A stretch of DNA of 64,000 bases from Vermamoeba vermiformis (GCA_045837725.1 JBEWZL010000202.1:1-64000), one strand, 5' to 3'. Positions 1 to 11,896 are shown, counted from the first letter of the stretch. Notes: generated by a model not told the origin, from the letters alone. Numbers and translations: made by a program.

Positions 1-923
1 GTACATGCTGAACTTAGTTCTTGGTTTGTTCAGGCCTGCAATATCACACAACATTTCCCATCAAACCATCAGTATATGCTGCCTGTAGCTAACATATCCA
101 ACCTTCTAATATGGTGATTACATTGTTTCCCAATCTCCATTGGCTGGAAGCTGATACTCATAGAAAGCTCATACCAGTGTACTTTTTATGCACTGGAGCA
201 AACACAATTAAATTTCATTAATTACTACCAAAGCACTGTCCAAACTCTGAGGCTCAGGCCTTTCTCACTTTGGACCCCAAGCATTTTTGGGCAGGAGAAC
301 CTCCTTAAGGTGACTTGACCTTCAGTATTCATAATGATACCTACACCCTGCATTGAAGATAAATTTTTGTCTCAGTTCTTTAAAGATTCTCTTTTTTTTC
401 TCATTCTGTGTATGTTCTTTCTGCTGTTGTCTCATTCTACAAGCTATTGTGATCGACCTTGCTATGCAGGAGTGCTTCATCGACTCCTTTTGCAGAAGAA
501 AGAGAAAAAATCCGGGTTGAAAACCCATACTCAGTTCCAGAGCTTGGTAAGAAAGCAAACCTTTAAATCACCTTAAATTATCCACAGTCATGTGACTACA
601 GTTTGGTCCTATTATCATTTTATTTCTGGGAGGACATCCCCTCTGCCAAAAATTTTGCTTCCGTCTAGGGACGTTGCGGAGGTTGTCTTGCTCAATTTGA
701 GCAGGATGTCTGGATTTGACAGGGTGTACGCCGTCACTAGGAGCTTGGCCAGGAAGGGAACCATCAAACTCATCTAAAATATTGGTATCCACTACAATTG
801 TTGCTTCAGGCTTGATCGGAGGATGGCCAATCCAGCAGTGTGGATGACATAGCCAGCCAAGGTGAGATGTCCAGCGGCTGAGTTATCCAGCCGGGACAAG
901 TCTTATGTCCCAGACAAGTAAAA

Positions 924-991
924 ACTTCTGGATAAGTATATGGAGGGTTTGCAAAGGACTTCTGGATAAGTACATGGAGGGTTTGCAAAGG
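924..991. repeat. Two-copy tandem repeat, 34-bp unit
   Basis: The 34-base unit starting acttctggataagt occupies 924-957 and again 958-991, with one mismatch (tatatgg versus tacatgg). A third copy begins at 992 but diverges after six bases. A perfect short hairpin, gggaca/tgtccc with a 7-base loop, lies just upstream near 893-911. Confidence 0.85.
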
Positions 992-1718
992 ACTTCTTTC
1001 TGCTTTGGGTGACCATAATGTATCGTGTAACCACCCTGCAATTATGAACCTACTACCTGAAAAAGCAACAAAGATGCAAGTATGTGAATAAGAATAATTG
1101 CTACCTCTAGGCAGATGTCCCGTCCGGCAAAAATTTTTCGTCTAATAGAGTGAGTCCGTCTGGGGTCGCTGCATCCGATGATGTTAGTAATTGACCAACT
1201 TATGCCAAACGTTGTTATTAGCACCAACGTACCCAAGAAAGGCTACTATTGGAATCAGGAGGCTTTGGACTAAGCGCTGGAGGCTGAAAATGTCATTGTT
1301 CTGCAAAGAACTTAAGTACCAGAACTTTGTTCTATATGCTGCAATACCATTTAAACTTGGAAATACCTAGAACTATCACTGCATAACAAGAAAATATGGG
1401 TAATCCTCAAAGATATTGTAGCCAGCAATTTGTAAAATTTCAGCATTTAGTATGAACCCATCCATCAGCACCGGTACAACCAACTATACGTATTTTATGC
1501 ACCACTGAAATTTGGCTACAATTCACTGTCACCTAACTGTCCAAATTTTTTTGCATCATTCATAGTTTTTTATGTTGTAACTTTGTCCAGCTGGTGGCAA
1601 ACCGTTTTGTAAATGAAAGGATATGCTTTATCATATACATGGCATATAGAAATCTTGTTAAAATCTTCGTACTATATACATCAATGTATGGTTGGTGGAA
1701 GTGCGGTCCATGGTGGTG

Positions 1719-1923
1719 TCCAATTTTTGCCGGACGGGACGTCCGCCCTGGGATTTGAACCCAGGACCTCAGTGCGGTTGACAGTTTTTGTCCACCTTGA
1801 GCAGGTACCGGCCATACAGCTAAATAAAATCGGGAATGCCGGCTGGGATTTGAACCTGGGACTTGCACTCCTGCCTCTGGATAGCCAAAATGCTCCACAA
1901 TAGCTGAGCTGAGCCAGACCGGC
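1719..1923 (-). repeat. Dimeric tRNA-derived SINE-like element
   Basis: Read on the minus strand, 1923-1838 begins GCCGGTCTGGCTCAGC (A-box-like), carries the B box GGTTCAAATCC and closes with CCGGC, which pairs with the opening GCCGG as in a tRNA acceptor stem. A second unit, 1813-1741, has another B box (CTGGGTTCAAATCCCAG, a perfect T-arm stem) and ends GGGCGGAC. A unique tail follows (GTCCCGTCCGGCAAAAATT, 1740-1719). Two tRNA-like heads plus a tail fit a dimeric SINE. Neither unit folds as a clean functional tRNA with a clear anticodon loop, so I do not call tRNA genes. Confidence 0.55.
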
Positions 1924-2352
1924 CATCTTCCATCCTGAGTTGGCATGGGTATCAATGTTTTCTGCCTGGTAGGTTTGCCAGCGTTTTGTTGTTCCAATGG
2001 GAGTTGGAGTTCTTCAAAGAACACCAGTCTAAGGCCTTGTTTTGCAGACACTACTTCAATATATCCATGTTTCAGCTATCTGGAGGGAAATGGGTTAGCA
2101 AAACAGTCCCATGTTCAAATCCCACCCTAATTTCATGACTTGTTACATTTCGCCAAAAGGTCTCAAGACACACCAAAGGGTGTCATAATCTGCTTGGTGG
2201 CAATTTGTAAGGAAAACTGATCGAGATTTTATTGACTACTACTCCGCTGCTCTACATAGCTTTGGCCTGCCCAGTTGAGAGTTGCTTGGCTCTCATCCAC
2301 GCCATTGCTGCACTCGTGCCCTGCCTGTGCTCCTATATATATAACTATATAC

Positions 2353-3246
2353 CTAGTGCTCATCTCTCGGACTGTCTTCCATCAAGTAGCTGTTGTACGC
2401 ATTCATCAGTGTGCCGCTGCTGTCACTGCGCTTGGGGCCTTCAGTGCGTGGCCAAGCGAATGGCGAGGTCCACATGATGGTGGCACACAACAGATTGGCA
2501 AACAGTGTCAAGTAGTGTGCCCATATGAACAGCGGGGACTTGTCTCGTGCGCGCGATATCACCCAAGTGCAGTTGAGTGAGCTGAGTGTCAGGCCTGCAG
2601 CCACACCCACAAAGTGACCGCTGAACAGTCCCAGCGCGGCCAGTGCTTTGGGCCAGGTCGCGGATGCGGCGAACAACCACGCGTCAGTGATGAAGGAGCT
2701 CAGTGACAGTGTGCCGCGCTGTGGTGTGCGTGCCGCGACAGCAGTGACGCGTGTGAGTGGTGCGACAGTCGCGCCCTTGGTGAGCGAGACAGCAGAGCGG
2801 ATCAGTTGACTCTTGTTGTGCTGGCAGAAGTGGATGAAGCGTGTCCAGAAGTGTCCCACGCACAGCAGCACATTGGCCAGTTGTGCCACGCGGCGCGAAT
2901 ACTTCTCGCGGCCCCAACGACGCTTGCGCACGGCAACACGCTGCAGCTCCAAGGTGACGGTGCGCAACTGCCGCTCGAGCTCGCTGATGCGCTGTTCCAA
3001 GAGCTGATAGAACACTCCTGCGTGCTCTGAGGGTAGTGTGAGTTAGTAGTGATTGGCAGTGACTGATATTATTAAGATACAGTCATGTGTGCAGTAAGAC
3101 ACGGATGTACTCGAGGATATTATTGAGAATTTAATAGGGCAATGTCTAGCGAGTCCAATCGCTTCATTAATTAATACAGTACGTACCATCATGATCGAGC
3201 GCAGAGGTCGATTTGATGCGTCGCAATGGAAATTCTTCAGCTCCAT
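2353..3246 (-). CDS. Hypothetical multipass membrane protein (faint PEX11 resemblance)
   Basis: Two exons. Exon 1 (3246-3187) encodes 20 residues ending ...RSIMM before a GTACGT donor; exon 2 starts at 3024 after a CAGAG acceptor, keeping phase 0 and reading HAGVFYQLLEQR. The product is about 243 aa: an N-terminal coiled coil (LEQRISELERQLRTV), a basic GREKYSRRVAQLANVLL stretch, and at least two hydrophobic segments in the C-terminal half (around KALAALGLFSGHFVGVAAGL and FIWAHYLTLFANLLCATIM). The GREK-x-x-RRVAQL pattern plus later hydrophobic segments recalls peroxin-11 proteins, but the match is too weak to assign. The gene is divergent from the UBL protein at 3428, with about 180 bp between starts. 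Confidence 0.6.
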
Positions 3247-3427
3247 CTAAGCTACTAAGCACGTCTGTCATGCTTAATACGCGCTATATTTGCTATAAAT
3301 ATGAATTAATATGCACCTCTATGGGGTGCAGATAATGTTATAGTCGCAGCTGTGTGTGAGTGCTGCGAAGTGAAATTGAATTTGTTTTTTTGCAATCACA
3401 TCTAGCCAGCAACACCACAACGCGACG

Positions 3428-4292
3428 ATGAGTCAGAGCAACACTACGAGCAATGTATATAGCAGTGGTGCGGGTACTCGTCGTACAAGCAATGCCGCAT
3501 CTTTAGGTACACAGCGAGCGACGTCAGATGTGGAAGAGAAAGAAGAGCGCGCACTAGAGCTGCAAATACGACTCGTGAGTGGCGACAAGTTCACTATTCA
3601 CGCCAATATAGAGGACCTCGTGTGGGATGTCAAGCAAAAAGTACGTGGCAGATCTGATCGCAGCAACACAGCTGCACTCAGTACCATTATATATAGACCT
3701 GTTATTAACAACCTCGCTGCAGATCATCGCGCACCAACACTACACGAACAAACAGCTCAAGCTGATCCACTCAGGCCGCGTGCTGCTCGATCAACACAGC
3801 TTGCAGCAGTCGCGCATCACGCACCACACCATCCTGCACTGCGCAGTGAGCGAGGCACTCGACACTACTACTACTGCACCACCACACGCACCGCACGACG
3901 AACAGTTGCTGCGCGGCTTCGATCGACTGCGCGCCATGGGGTTCAGCGAGGCCGAGGTGCAGGCAGTGCGCACTCAGTTCGTGCAGGCCCAGCTCAGCAC
4001 GCACGGCACCCCGCCCACTAGCGACACACTGCTGCAGCTCGAGGAGAACTGGATCGAGCACGAACTCACGCCCGAAGACCGTCAAGTGGCCGCAGCACAC
4101 GCGCACGAGCACACCCAGCGCGAGGGGAGTGGTGCGCAGCTGTTCAGTGGCATGCTGACTGGCTTCGTGCTCGGACTGCTGGCCCTGTGCTGGCTGTGGG
4201 ACTCGAGTCTGACGCGCCAGGGCAAGTTTGGACTGCTCACTGGCCTCGGACTCAACCTGCTGTTCGGTCTCATACGCCTCTCGTCGCTCTAG
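3428..4292 (+). CDS. Dsc3-like membrane protein with ubiquitin-like domain
   Basis: Exon 1 is 3428-3640 (71 codons, donor GTACGT) and exon 2 is 3723-4292, both phase 0. The 260-aa product has a low-complexity start, then a ubiquitin-like fold split by the intron (LELQIRLVSGDKFTIHA ... NKQLKLIHSGRVLLD), then RGFDRLRAMGFSEAEVQAVR, a good match to the C-terminal domain of fungal Dsc3, followed by two hydrophobic segments near the end (MLTGFVLGLLALCWLW and GLLTGLGLNLLFGLI). Dsc3 belongs to the Golgi/endosome Dsc E3 ubiquitin ligase, which handles membrane proteins. By analogy this protein would be a membrane subunit of such a ligase; animal TMUB proteins share the UBL-TM plan. No other Dsc subunit is visible in the window. 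Confidence 0.75.
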
Positions 4293-4324
4293 TCTCGCCT
4301 CCTCACTCTAGTCTCGCCTCCTCG
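4287..4324. repeat. Two-copy 19-bp tandem repeat over the Dsc3-like stop codon
   Basis: ctctagtctcgcctcctca at 4287-4305 is repeated at 4306-4324 with one change in the last base. The first copy contains the TAG stop of the Dsc3-like gene, so the duplication carries a second, non-functional copy of the stop region into the 3' UTR. It looks like a recent slippage event. Confidence 0.85.
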
Positions 4325-4685
4325 CTAGCGGTGCAGAGTGGCATCGATGTAAATAAGGGCTGGGGGAGTGTAGCGGATCTGTTCCGTCCTGTGTGAGTGC
4401 GACGCTGTTTATTGATTCGCTTGTATACACATTCACAGCTGTGCTTGTAATATATAAAGGGTGTTATAGTAATGGTGTTATAATCACAGTGTTGTCATCG
4501 ATTGGGGTTATGTTATCTCTTCTTGGTACGACTGATCTTCTCTTCCTGCGCGACAATTAATTCAGAATAATTATTATATGTGTGCTTATAGTGCTAATGA
4601 GCGGGGTGTGTATTAAATAATATGAAATAAATTGCAGATAAATTGTAATAATTAAATTAACGACAGATCCAGCTCGTTCTAATAA

Positions 4686-4856
4686 CTACAACCACAGACG
4701 TACTCTAAACAAAGTGTGTTGTCGCAATACAGGGTCATATTTGCGCAGCAGTAGCTTGTTCTGATTGCGCACGTTCTTCTTGGTCGTGTAGAAGAATCCA
4801 GTGCCCGCCAGCGAGACGAGCTTGACCACGAGTGTCTTCACCTTGCCGCGTGCCAT
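4686..4856 (-). CDS. MRPL33: Mitochondrial large-subunit ribosomal protein bL33m
   Basis: The 56-aa frame starts [18 protein letters not shown] and continues with [19 protein letters not shown] then [14 protein letters not shown], the bL33 signature ([12 protein letters not shown]...KYDPVVRKHVLF). Length agrees with the family. I chose the internal ATG at 4856 because the upstream extension is not L33-like. The last codons (VRLWL) begin at AGA-GTACGT, which could be a donor; splicing to about 4661 would replace the tail with a few other residues, so the 3' end is uncertain. It is a structural component of the mitochondrial 54S-type subunit. Confidence 0.88.
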   Translation of the reverse strand: MARGKVKTLVVKLVSLAGTGFFYTTKKNVRNQNKLLLRKYDPVLRQHTLFRVRLWL

Positions 4857-5049
4857 GAGTGTTGTGAGTGCAAGGTGTGTATTATAGTGCACCTAGTATT
4901 GATGTCACTGCGCTGCTGTGTGAGCTCAATGCTCGCTTGTCAATCAGGGCCAGAGTCGTTCAGTGAACAGATCTAGCTGCATTCAGTATTGTTATTGGAG
5001 CTCAGTCACCACACGCCCTCGTGTACATATATACATACATTGCAGCGCG

Positions 5050-7033
5050 ATGAACAATCTCTTCTCTAACGTGCTCAGACGCTCCATCTCGCGCAGAGTG
5101 GGCACTAAGCGCCACTACAGCACTCAACCTTCCAAGCCCAACACTACGAACACTACTGGTACTACTACTAGCACTGGCTCGAATGCTGCTTCGAGCTCTG
5201 CCAAGCTATCAGCCAAGCAAATCCGACGTGAACTGTTGCGCGGCAACAAAGTGACCAAAATTGCCTCTGTGGCCAGTGTATTGACTTTTGCAGGAGCTAC
5301 GGGCTATTATTTATATGGTACTGTATTATGGAGATATTATCAGAATATTTTTGATTTTTATTTTGCTAATTGAATTATCTATTCTAATTTGAACGCGAAT
5401 TGATGTACTCATTCACCCGCTTTTAATGGTGTTAATATCAAGTGTTAGTCATTTTAAACCATACAAGTTTCCATACCTCAGAAAGATACTTAGATCCGTA
5501 TTGCCCTAGTACTGACGCGTGTTACTAAATATAGACTGGGGCAACACCCCCGAACAGCGCGAGCGATCAGTGGCGCGCATGTTGTCCACCGATGCCAGCA
5601 CTGAAGCACAACTCGAAGCGCTGCTCTCGCTCTACGCGGGCTCATCCAGCACCAAGCGCACGTTCAGTGGCCGCGTGGTACTCGAATCACGCCTCGTCGA
5701 TCAGATCGATCACGTGCCTCGCGTGCTGGCACTGCTGGCACTCCCCGAACTCAATGAAGATGCACGTGACTTGGCCCTGGCCTGGCTGTCACGTGTCTCG
5801 CACAACAGCACGACTGCCGCGGTGTTGCTGACCAAGCTCGGCGCTGATGGTCTCGCGCACCTCGCTCGACTCGCCGTGCCCTCGGAACAAGCTAAAAATA
5901 GCGCGCACGATGATTGGCGCGCACACCGCACTTGGATCTTGGCTGGTCAAACATTGGTCAACTTGTCGCGCACTCACGCCGCCGAATTGAGTGCTTCGGA
6001 GGATGTGGTGACAGCTGTCAATGAATTGACACGTGTCACTTTGCCATCTGCAGCGCTGATTGGTCAACAACTCAACGCGCGAGTTAAAAATAGAACGCAA
6101 GGCAATCACGCTGTGGACCGTGCGCTGCTCGTGCTGGCACACGAAGCACGTGACGAGATGTTCCGCAATCCCAGTGTCAATCTCGCGCGCGCTCTCCGAT
6201 CACGTGACTTGAGCGAGACTCCTCAAGAACGTCACGTGACTTCAGAGCTGTTGGTGCGTTCAGTGCGTCACGTGCGCTCGTGGTACCACACGCTGCTGCA
6301 CACCCCTGACACTGCAGTGCCACGTCACGAGCACGTGCTCAACTCCCACTCGGCAGTGTACGGCGCCAATCTCGTCAATGTGCTCACCATCGGCGTGCTC
6401 GGCACACTCTGGGGACGCGTCATGTGGTGGTTGCGCGGTGGTGTCAAAGCCGCTGCCAGCAGTGCCATCACTCTCAGCGAGGTGGCACCGCTCGTCAAGT
6501 CCCGTCACGTGGGCACTTGGCTGACAGTGTTGCTCGGCACTGATCTCGCACTCAGTCACGTGCTGCGCGCTGCCTCGTCGACCAATCTCTCTTTTGACTT
6601 CTCACAGCTGCCCACCCTCAACGAACTATTTCCTAATTTGGTCAAGCACTTGAATGACTGGAGCAATGTCGGCAAACACTTGAGCAGTCAATACGAACAC
6701 GTGCCCATGGTGAATGTGTTCCCCATCGTGCAGGCCTCAGTCTTCACGCTCGGCACGCTGTTCTTGATCCGCACGCAGCGCTACGTCGTGTTCCCGCTGT
6801 GCTTGGCCCTGGCCTGGAATCAGCGCGACCTCGTGATTGGCCGCGACGCTGCTGGTGCCACCAGCCACTTGATCGTCGCTGCCAGTAATGCTGTGCGTGC
6901 ACTGACACGTGGCAAGAACACGACACCTGTCAACAACGCGCCTGTCACTGAAGAACCGCGCGAAGAGAGTCACGTGACAGCTGTTTCAGAGAACAGTGAC
7001 GTCACTGAAGAGGAGAAGAAGAGTGACGAGTAA
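5050..7033 (+). CDS. Predicted mitochondrial membrane protein with helical-repeat region
   Basis: Exon 1 (5050-5317) starts MNNLFSNVLRRSISRRVG and continues with a Ser/Thr-rich basic stretch, resembling a mitochondrial presequence, then a transmembrane helix (VASVLTFAGATGYYLYG). It ends in phase 1 at a GTACTG donor. Exon 2 starts at 5535 after the acceptor ctaaatatag, giving Asp-Trp-Gly at the junction. The remaining roughly 500 residues contain Leu/Ala-rich repeats like armadillo/HEAT helices, two or three hydrophobic segments (around VNVLTIGVLGTLWGRVM and VFTLGTLFLI), and an acidic tail. I do not recognise a family. Joining the two exons is inferred from phase and splice signals. The coding region is unusually rich in CACGTG and in TGACAnnTGTCA. 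Confidence 0.65.
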
Positions 7034-7152
7034 ATGACATGTTGACACGTGTCAAACACTGGTTCATGAAACACACACATATGTTGGTTGTATGTACATC
7101 GGGGGGTATTTATAGCACATCAGGATAAATAGTATTATATTACAAGTCGCCA

Positions 7153-8998
7153 TCAAAATTTGAATCGCAGCACTTCACCGTTGAACGACACGCAGTACAA
7201 TTCAGGCAAGTACGGGTGCCAGCTGACATCGCGCACCACGGCATCAGAGGCGTGCAGGCGTTGCACGAGATTGCCTCCGAGATCGTAAATGTACACTGCG
7301 CCGTCTGCACTGCCCGTGTAGAGATAGCGCTGGCCCGTGCTGAACACTGGCGAGAAGTCGCAGCGAATCAGTGAGCGCAGCACGGCATGTCCATAACAGG
7401 AAGTCACCGATCGATCACGTGAATCGGAAGTAGCTCCGATGGGGTGCGGATAGTTCATCATGCGATAGTCCCACTTGGTGCGCGCTACTTTGTTGGGCCT
7501 GTCGTCAATGTTGCTGTCACATTTGCGCTTGACAGGTGTCACGCACAAGTCACTGGCCATCTGTTGCAGCACGAGACCGCACACCTCTTTGATGCACCGA
7601 TCAGGCGTGGTCGACACACTCGGACAGCACGTGCTCTGTGGGGCACTGACAGGCGCAGTCACAGCACGCAGCGCACGCAAGTCCCAGAGCTTGAGCGACT
7701 GGTCCTTGGCATTGCTCAGCAGATAGTGCCCGTCACCCTTGGAGGCGAGGCACGTGATGCCCTCCGTGTGGCCCGGCAGCGTGAGTGCTGCAGTGGCGTG
7801 ACAGCGCTTGTCCCACACCTTGATGGTCGTGTCGTCGCTGCCCGTGACGAGCAGATTGGTGGCACAGGGATAGAGATAGGTGACTGCATTCACCTCGTCG
7901 CTGTGTGCCTTGAGCTTGGTGGTGACGAGTTGTCGCTCGAGATCGTACAAGTACACGCAGTCGTCGCTCGCACCGCTCAACACCTCGCGATTGTCACCGC
8001 TCAGACGCAGCGACAGCAAGCTGAATCCGCCCCACACGCAGCCCTTGCTGAAGTCGAGCGAGTCACGGAACGGTGTGCCCGTGTCGTGGTGCAGTGCGAG
8101 TCCGATGAAGTGCAGCACGGGACTGAGCGAGGCGTAGATCAGGAACTTGTTGTTGCTGGCCATGCGACAGTCCGTGATGGACCACTGCCACGGATTAGTA
8201 GCTGCATATACATAGACTAGTTTGACTGCTACGTACTCGTCCTGGTTCACCGCGCACGGACAAATAAGGGGCCAAGCGCGTGTTTGAGTCGTCAATATCT
8301 TGCATCGCATCCGCATCGCAAGGTGCATTGGTGGGTGCAGTGAGTGGTTTATATAGACGTATAGTCCAGTCCTGGCTCGCTGTGTAATATACATCGCCGC
8401 GCGTACTGAACTTGCCTGTGTAGCTGCGAGACAGATGTGGTTAGCAAGCGATTCATCAACGGAGCGGAAATGACCTACCACTTGGCAGGATGTATGTCCA
8501 TCAATTCAGGGCCTTGGCGCGGCACTAATTGCTCGCTGATGTTCAATTGCAGCGGATCTGCGTACCGCCGTCGTGTCGCGTCGCTGCTGCTGATCATCTT
8601 GCGCTGCGTGCACTGACGACTAGACAGGGTGTTAATACACGCAAATACGTCCTTGCGCGCACTAGTTGCATTGAATAGACACGTACCTGGTCAACATGCG
8701 ACAGATGTTGCGCTCTTCTTTCGGAATTCCCGAGAACTCGCCTGATCGCAATAATCGCTCGCGTGTCTCGTTGTTTTTGTGCAGCTGTTCCTCGCTGATA
8801 GTGTAGGGCACTGCACTCACTGAACTCGCAGTGCTGGGGGTGTAAATAACGCGGTTAATAATAATTATAATAATATATTCCGATAATAGGGAATTTAAAC
8901 TACAATGACACCACCATGTACGGCACAATCAATACGTGGAAATATGTGCAGGATAATACATACCAGTTGTTATTCGAGCCTGGACAGTTGTTACCCAT
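7153..8998 (-). CDS. DCAF11: DCAF11/WDR23-type WD40 protein (CUL4-DDB1 substrate receptor)
   Basis: Exons on the minus strand: from about 8998 to a GTATGT donor near 8960, then 8833-8687, 8619-8479, 8423-8237 and 8184-7153; phases agree at every junction. Diagnostic segments include YYTASQDWTIRLY, WSITDCRMASNNKFLIYASL, REVLSGASDDCVYLYDLE, LVTGSDDTTIKVWDKRC, HYLLSNAKDQSLKLWDLR and LIRCDFSPVFSTGQRYLYTG followed by VRDVSWHP, which match animal DCAF11 and plant LEC14B in order. DWTIRLY, IKVWDKR and LKLWDLR are WD repeats; the WDxR motifs would contact DDB1. The first exon is the weakest part: an in-frame ATG at 8998 is used, but a further 5' exon cannot be excluded. In animals this receptor targets NRF2 and other proteins. 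Confidence 0.88.
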
Positions 8999-9423
8999 CA
9001 GATCGCAATAGCGCAGCACATCTGCTTCAATCAATTACTTTGCTTTGGGGATTCAATGCACGACCAATGAGTGTCGTGGCGTACTGAATTGTTGTTCAAT
9101 GAATGTCAGTAGTTGAAAATAATGAGCGCTGCTGCAATTTGCACTTTTCAGCCAAGTTCAGAAGTTCTGAAAAACAAATTCTTGGCTAAGATCCACACCT
9201 CACGATGTGCTGCATGAGAGTATAGCACGATGATGATGGTGATCGCGGTACTCCACGGCCGTGTCGGTTGCGCGAACAATCTCGTTCGAATTCTCCGATC
9301 AGATCTGTTGCTGTGAAAAAAAGAATTTTAAAATCAATTTTCAAAGAGCGACGAGCACCAAAGCAGTGCCTAGTGTTGTATATATATATATATCATATCG
9401 ATCGCAGTAATGTACAGTGTATA
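8999..9423. other. Divergent promoter region DCAF11 / Ser-rich gene
   Basis: This is the gap between the proposed DCAF11 start and the next ATG at 9424. It contains a short TA run (about 9379-9392) close to the downstream start. Some of 9000-9110 could be an extra 5' exon of DCAF11, but no in-frame start was found there. Confidence 0.4.
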
Positions 9424-11896
9424 ATGTCGCACCGAGAGCGCAAACAGCCCCGAGCCCATTCAGACGATCACGAAAACGTTAAGACTGTATTGGAACAGAT
9501 CAGCTTTGAAGAAGTGTCCCCGCGCAGTGCAGAGCAGGGATATCATAGTCAGCATAGTAAAGGTACCTTGAGGTGGATGCAGCCACTTGACGTTAATTGG
9601 AACTTTAAACCAATTATTAGCGTCATTACATGCCACTACGATTATAATATTACGACACGTTATAATCGCGCATGGAGCGTCATTATTAATATTATAACTG
9701 TGATTTATTTGAATTGAAAAATAACAATTATTGTATTTTTATTAGATCAAATCAAATCACCGTCAATGACGTCCAATAGCAAGGTAATTATTACTAATAC
9801 TGCACCAATTATTGAAATAAGCGCTTGCATTAACAAGTAATCGCATAGGAGGATTACGAGTGGCAGTTATTGATAGTTCGAAAAGCGGTGTCAAACCCAC
9901 ATCTGGTTGAACAAGGAGCATCAGTAGGGACTATGAATAACAACCAATTAAAATCATCAAAATCAGACCCCAATCAGCTCGACGAAACTGGATTTGATCA
10001 GCCGAATTGGGCTGCACAACAGAAAAAGCTAGCGATGCAGCGAAACAAACACAAACGGGTGCACAGCAATGAAAAAGTAAGCGGCATAATATTAGTAGTA
10101 TAGGATGATCACCCGAGTTTGATTGGCGGTGAGATTGTGCGCAGGATATGCAGCGAGATTAACGGGAGATTGTTTTTGAAATTATTGCAAAGATTATAGT
10201 AATTCACTGAATATGACTCTGTCAGTGTTCTGCGATGTCTAAGAGCTAACACGTAACTATAGGTCCCCATACCTCCCATGTTAAACGAATCCAGCAAGAA
10301 GTGGAACAGCAGTGCGCAGCTGTCCCGCGAGACAAGTCAGCCCGAGAGTGCAGAGAGCAGCGACAGCAGCGAGGAGGTGTTGGACAACGTCACCATCATC
10401 AAAGTACGTCGCACGCAGTCCAGCGGTGTGCTCGCAGTCACGCATCGCAGACACCAATCAGCACCGCGACAGATGGGCGTGTCTAAATTTAGACGCATGA
10501 CTGACCCTGGTTGTGACGTGCACACCGAAGAGGACGAGCACGTGACTGATGCGCGCACTGGACAGGGTCTCGATGACGGCGTCAACTTGGCAGATCCCAT
10601 CTCCCTCGCCGCACAGCCCCGCCTGATTCGCGTGACTAATAAGGCAAAGAGGAAGACACGCCACGCCACACAACAAGTCCAAAAAAGGAAATCACGTGAT
10701 TTAGACGACGACAAATCGAGTTCAGGGTCGCACTACGGCAGCAGTGACTCGGATCATGAACGCACGCTGTGGGAACTCGACGAGAGTGCGGCACAGAGCA
10801 GCAAGCACGAGGTGTCGCACGCGAGTCTGTACAGCAAGCACATTGAGCCCATTCTGCGCCACACGCAACAGCTCATGTCCACGCTGCACCTGGACGACGA
10901 CGATCAAGACGAGATTGAGATCACGCGCTTCACTGTCGGACACAGCGCCGAGCATCACGAGCACGCTGCGCACAATGCACTCAACGACGAGGAGCGGGTA
11001 TGTAGTCACGTGATTGCGAGTTCAAACTAGTTCATGCACTCACCACTGCGCAGTGTCCAGCGCCAGATCCGATAGCCATGCTGTGCGGTGACATGATGTC
11101 CAATCCAGACTCGCCCATCAGTCCCAGCACCAGCGACGACGAGTACGAGGAGTTGGACCGCGCGCCGACTGTCAACATGTCACGTGCACCGCCACGTGCC
11201 AGCAAGAGCAATCTCCTGCTCACGAGATCACGTCCCAAATTGAGCAGCGAACCCTCGCAGAGTTCACTGAATGTCAACACCAGCACGAACACCAATGACA
11301 GCTCGGTGGCACCTGGCACGCGTCCTCAACTGCGTGTCAATCTCGCCTCGATTCATGAACACCGTGAAGCGAGTGTGTCGCAGGGAAATTTCTTCCTGCA
11401 CACTGATCGCCGCACACTTGCAACGGGCACTTCGGCCATGCGGCAGATGTACAAAACCTCGCGCTCCTTGCCGAAATTTCACGTCAAGCCTGTCGAGCCC
11501 GAGCACGTGATGAATGTCCCGCAGCCCGTACCCGTGCCCGTGAGCAGCGTGCCAGTGAGTCAGACTCAGCCTCTGACCACACCGGAGCAGTCACCGCGCA
11601 TCAAATTCACGATGAGCACGCCGTACTTTTCGAGCACGCAGCGCATGGGCCCAGCGAGCGAGCAGAGTGCAGTGCCGCATGTACATAACAGTCTCACCAC
11701 GCACCACTCGCTCGCGTCACTCACCAACAACGCGGTCATTCCCTCGCCGCGCAGATCTGCGTTTGTCGTGCCCGCGCGACTGAGCACACCTCGTGCCTCC
11801 CTCACCGATGTACATAGCCACACGAGTCCTAGTGTCCCTGTGAATAGTCCCAACACCGCGCTCAACAGCAGCACTAGCGACCACGCGAACAGTTAG
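9424..11896 (+). CDS. Large disordered Ser/Asp-rich protein, unknown function
   Basis: Five exons with agreeing phases: 9424-9562; a short exon near 9747 (DQIKSPSMTSNSK); one from about 9864 (LLIVRKAVSNPHLVEQ); one from about 10262 (VPIPPMLNESSKKW); and a last exon from about 11054 (CPAPDPIAMLCGDMM) to 11896. The product is about 650 aa and is dominated by Ser, Asp, His and Arg, with acidic/Ser clusters (SAESSDSSEEV, SSSGSHYGSSDSD, SPSTSDDEYEEL) and Pro/Ser stretches near the end that look like kinase targets. No folded domain, membrane segment or signal peptide is visible. I recognise no family. It could be a cytoskeletal or signalling scaffold, but nothing in the sequence shows this. Confidence 0.65.

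Larger units (their letters stand above)
1..2230. other. Gene-free, repeat-bearing segment at the left edge
   Basis: No reading frame here looks like a real protein, and no clear donor/acceptor pairs with coding exons are visible. The segment is AT-rich and contains a dimeric tRNA-like repeat, a short tandem duplication, and three copies of a shared motif near 631, 1114 and 1719. The palindromic hexamer CACGTG, very common from 5.7 kb on, is absent. The change of character near 2.23 kb suggests either a transposon-rich intergenic block or an assembly join with foreign DNA; the sequence alone does not decide. Confidence 0.6.

Noticed and set aside
322-576. Overlapping 78-80 codon frames on both strands
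   Set aside because: Low-complexity, no family resemblance, no splice partners, in the repeat-bearing segment.
1741-1923. Two tRNA-like sequences on the minus strand
   Set aside because: B boxes and T-arm stems are good, but no convincing D-arm/anticodon-arm set could be drawn and the units are fused to each other and to a tail, so a SINE explains them better than tRNA genes.
2353-3246. PEX11 assignment
   Set aside because: Only a GREK-x-x-RRVAQL stretch and two hydrophobic segments support it; left as hypothetical.
7444-8220. 258-codon plus-strand frame
   Set aside because: It is the antisense shadow of the DCAF11 WD40 exon; its codons and composition make no known protein.
9000-9150. Extra 5' exon of DCAF11
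   Set aside because: An open frame (FIEQQF) can be spliced in phase, but it has no start codon and runs into an in-frame stop.
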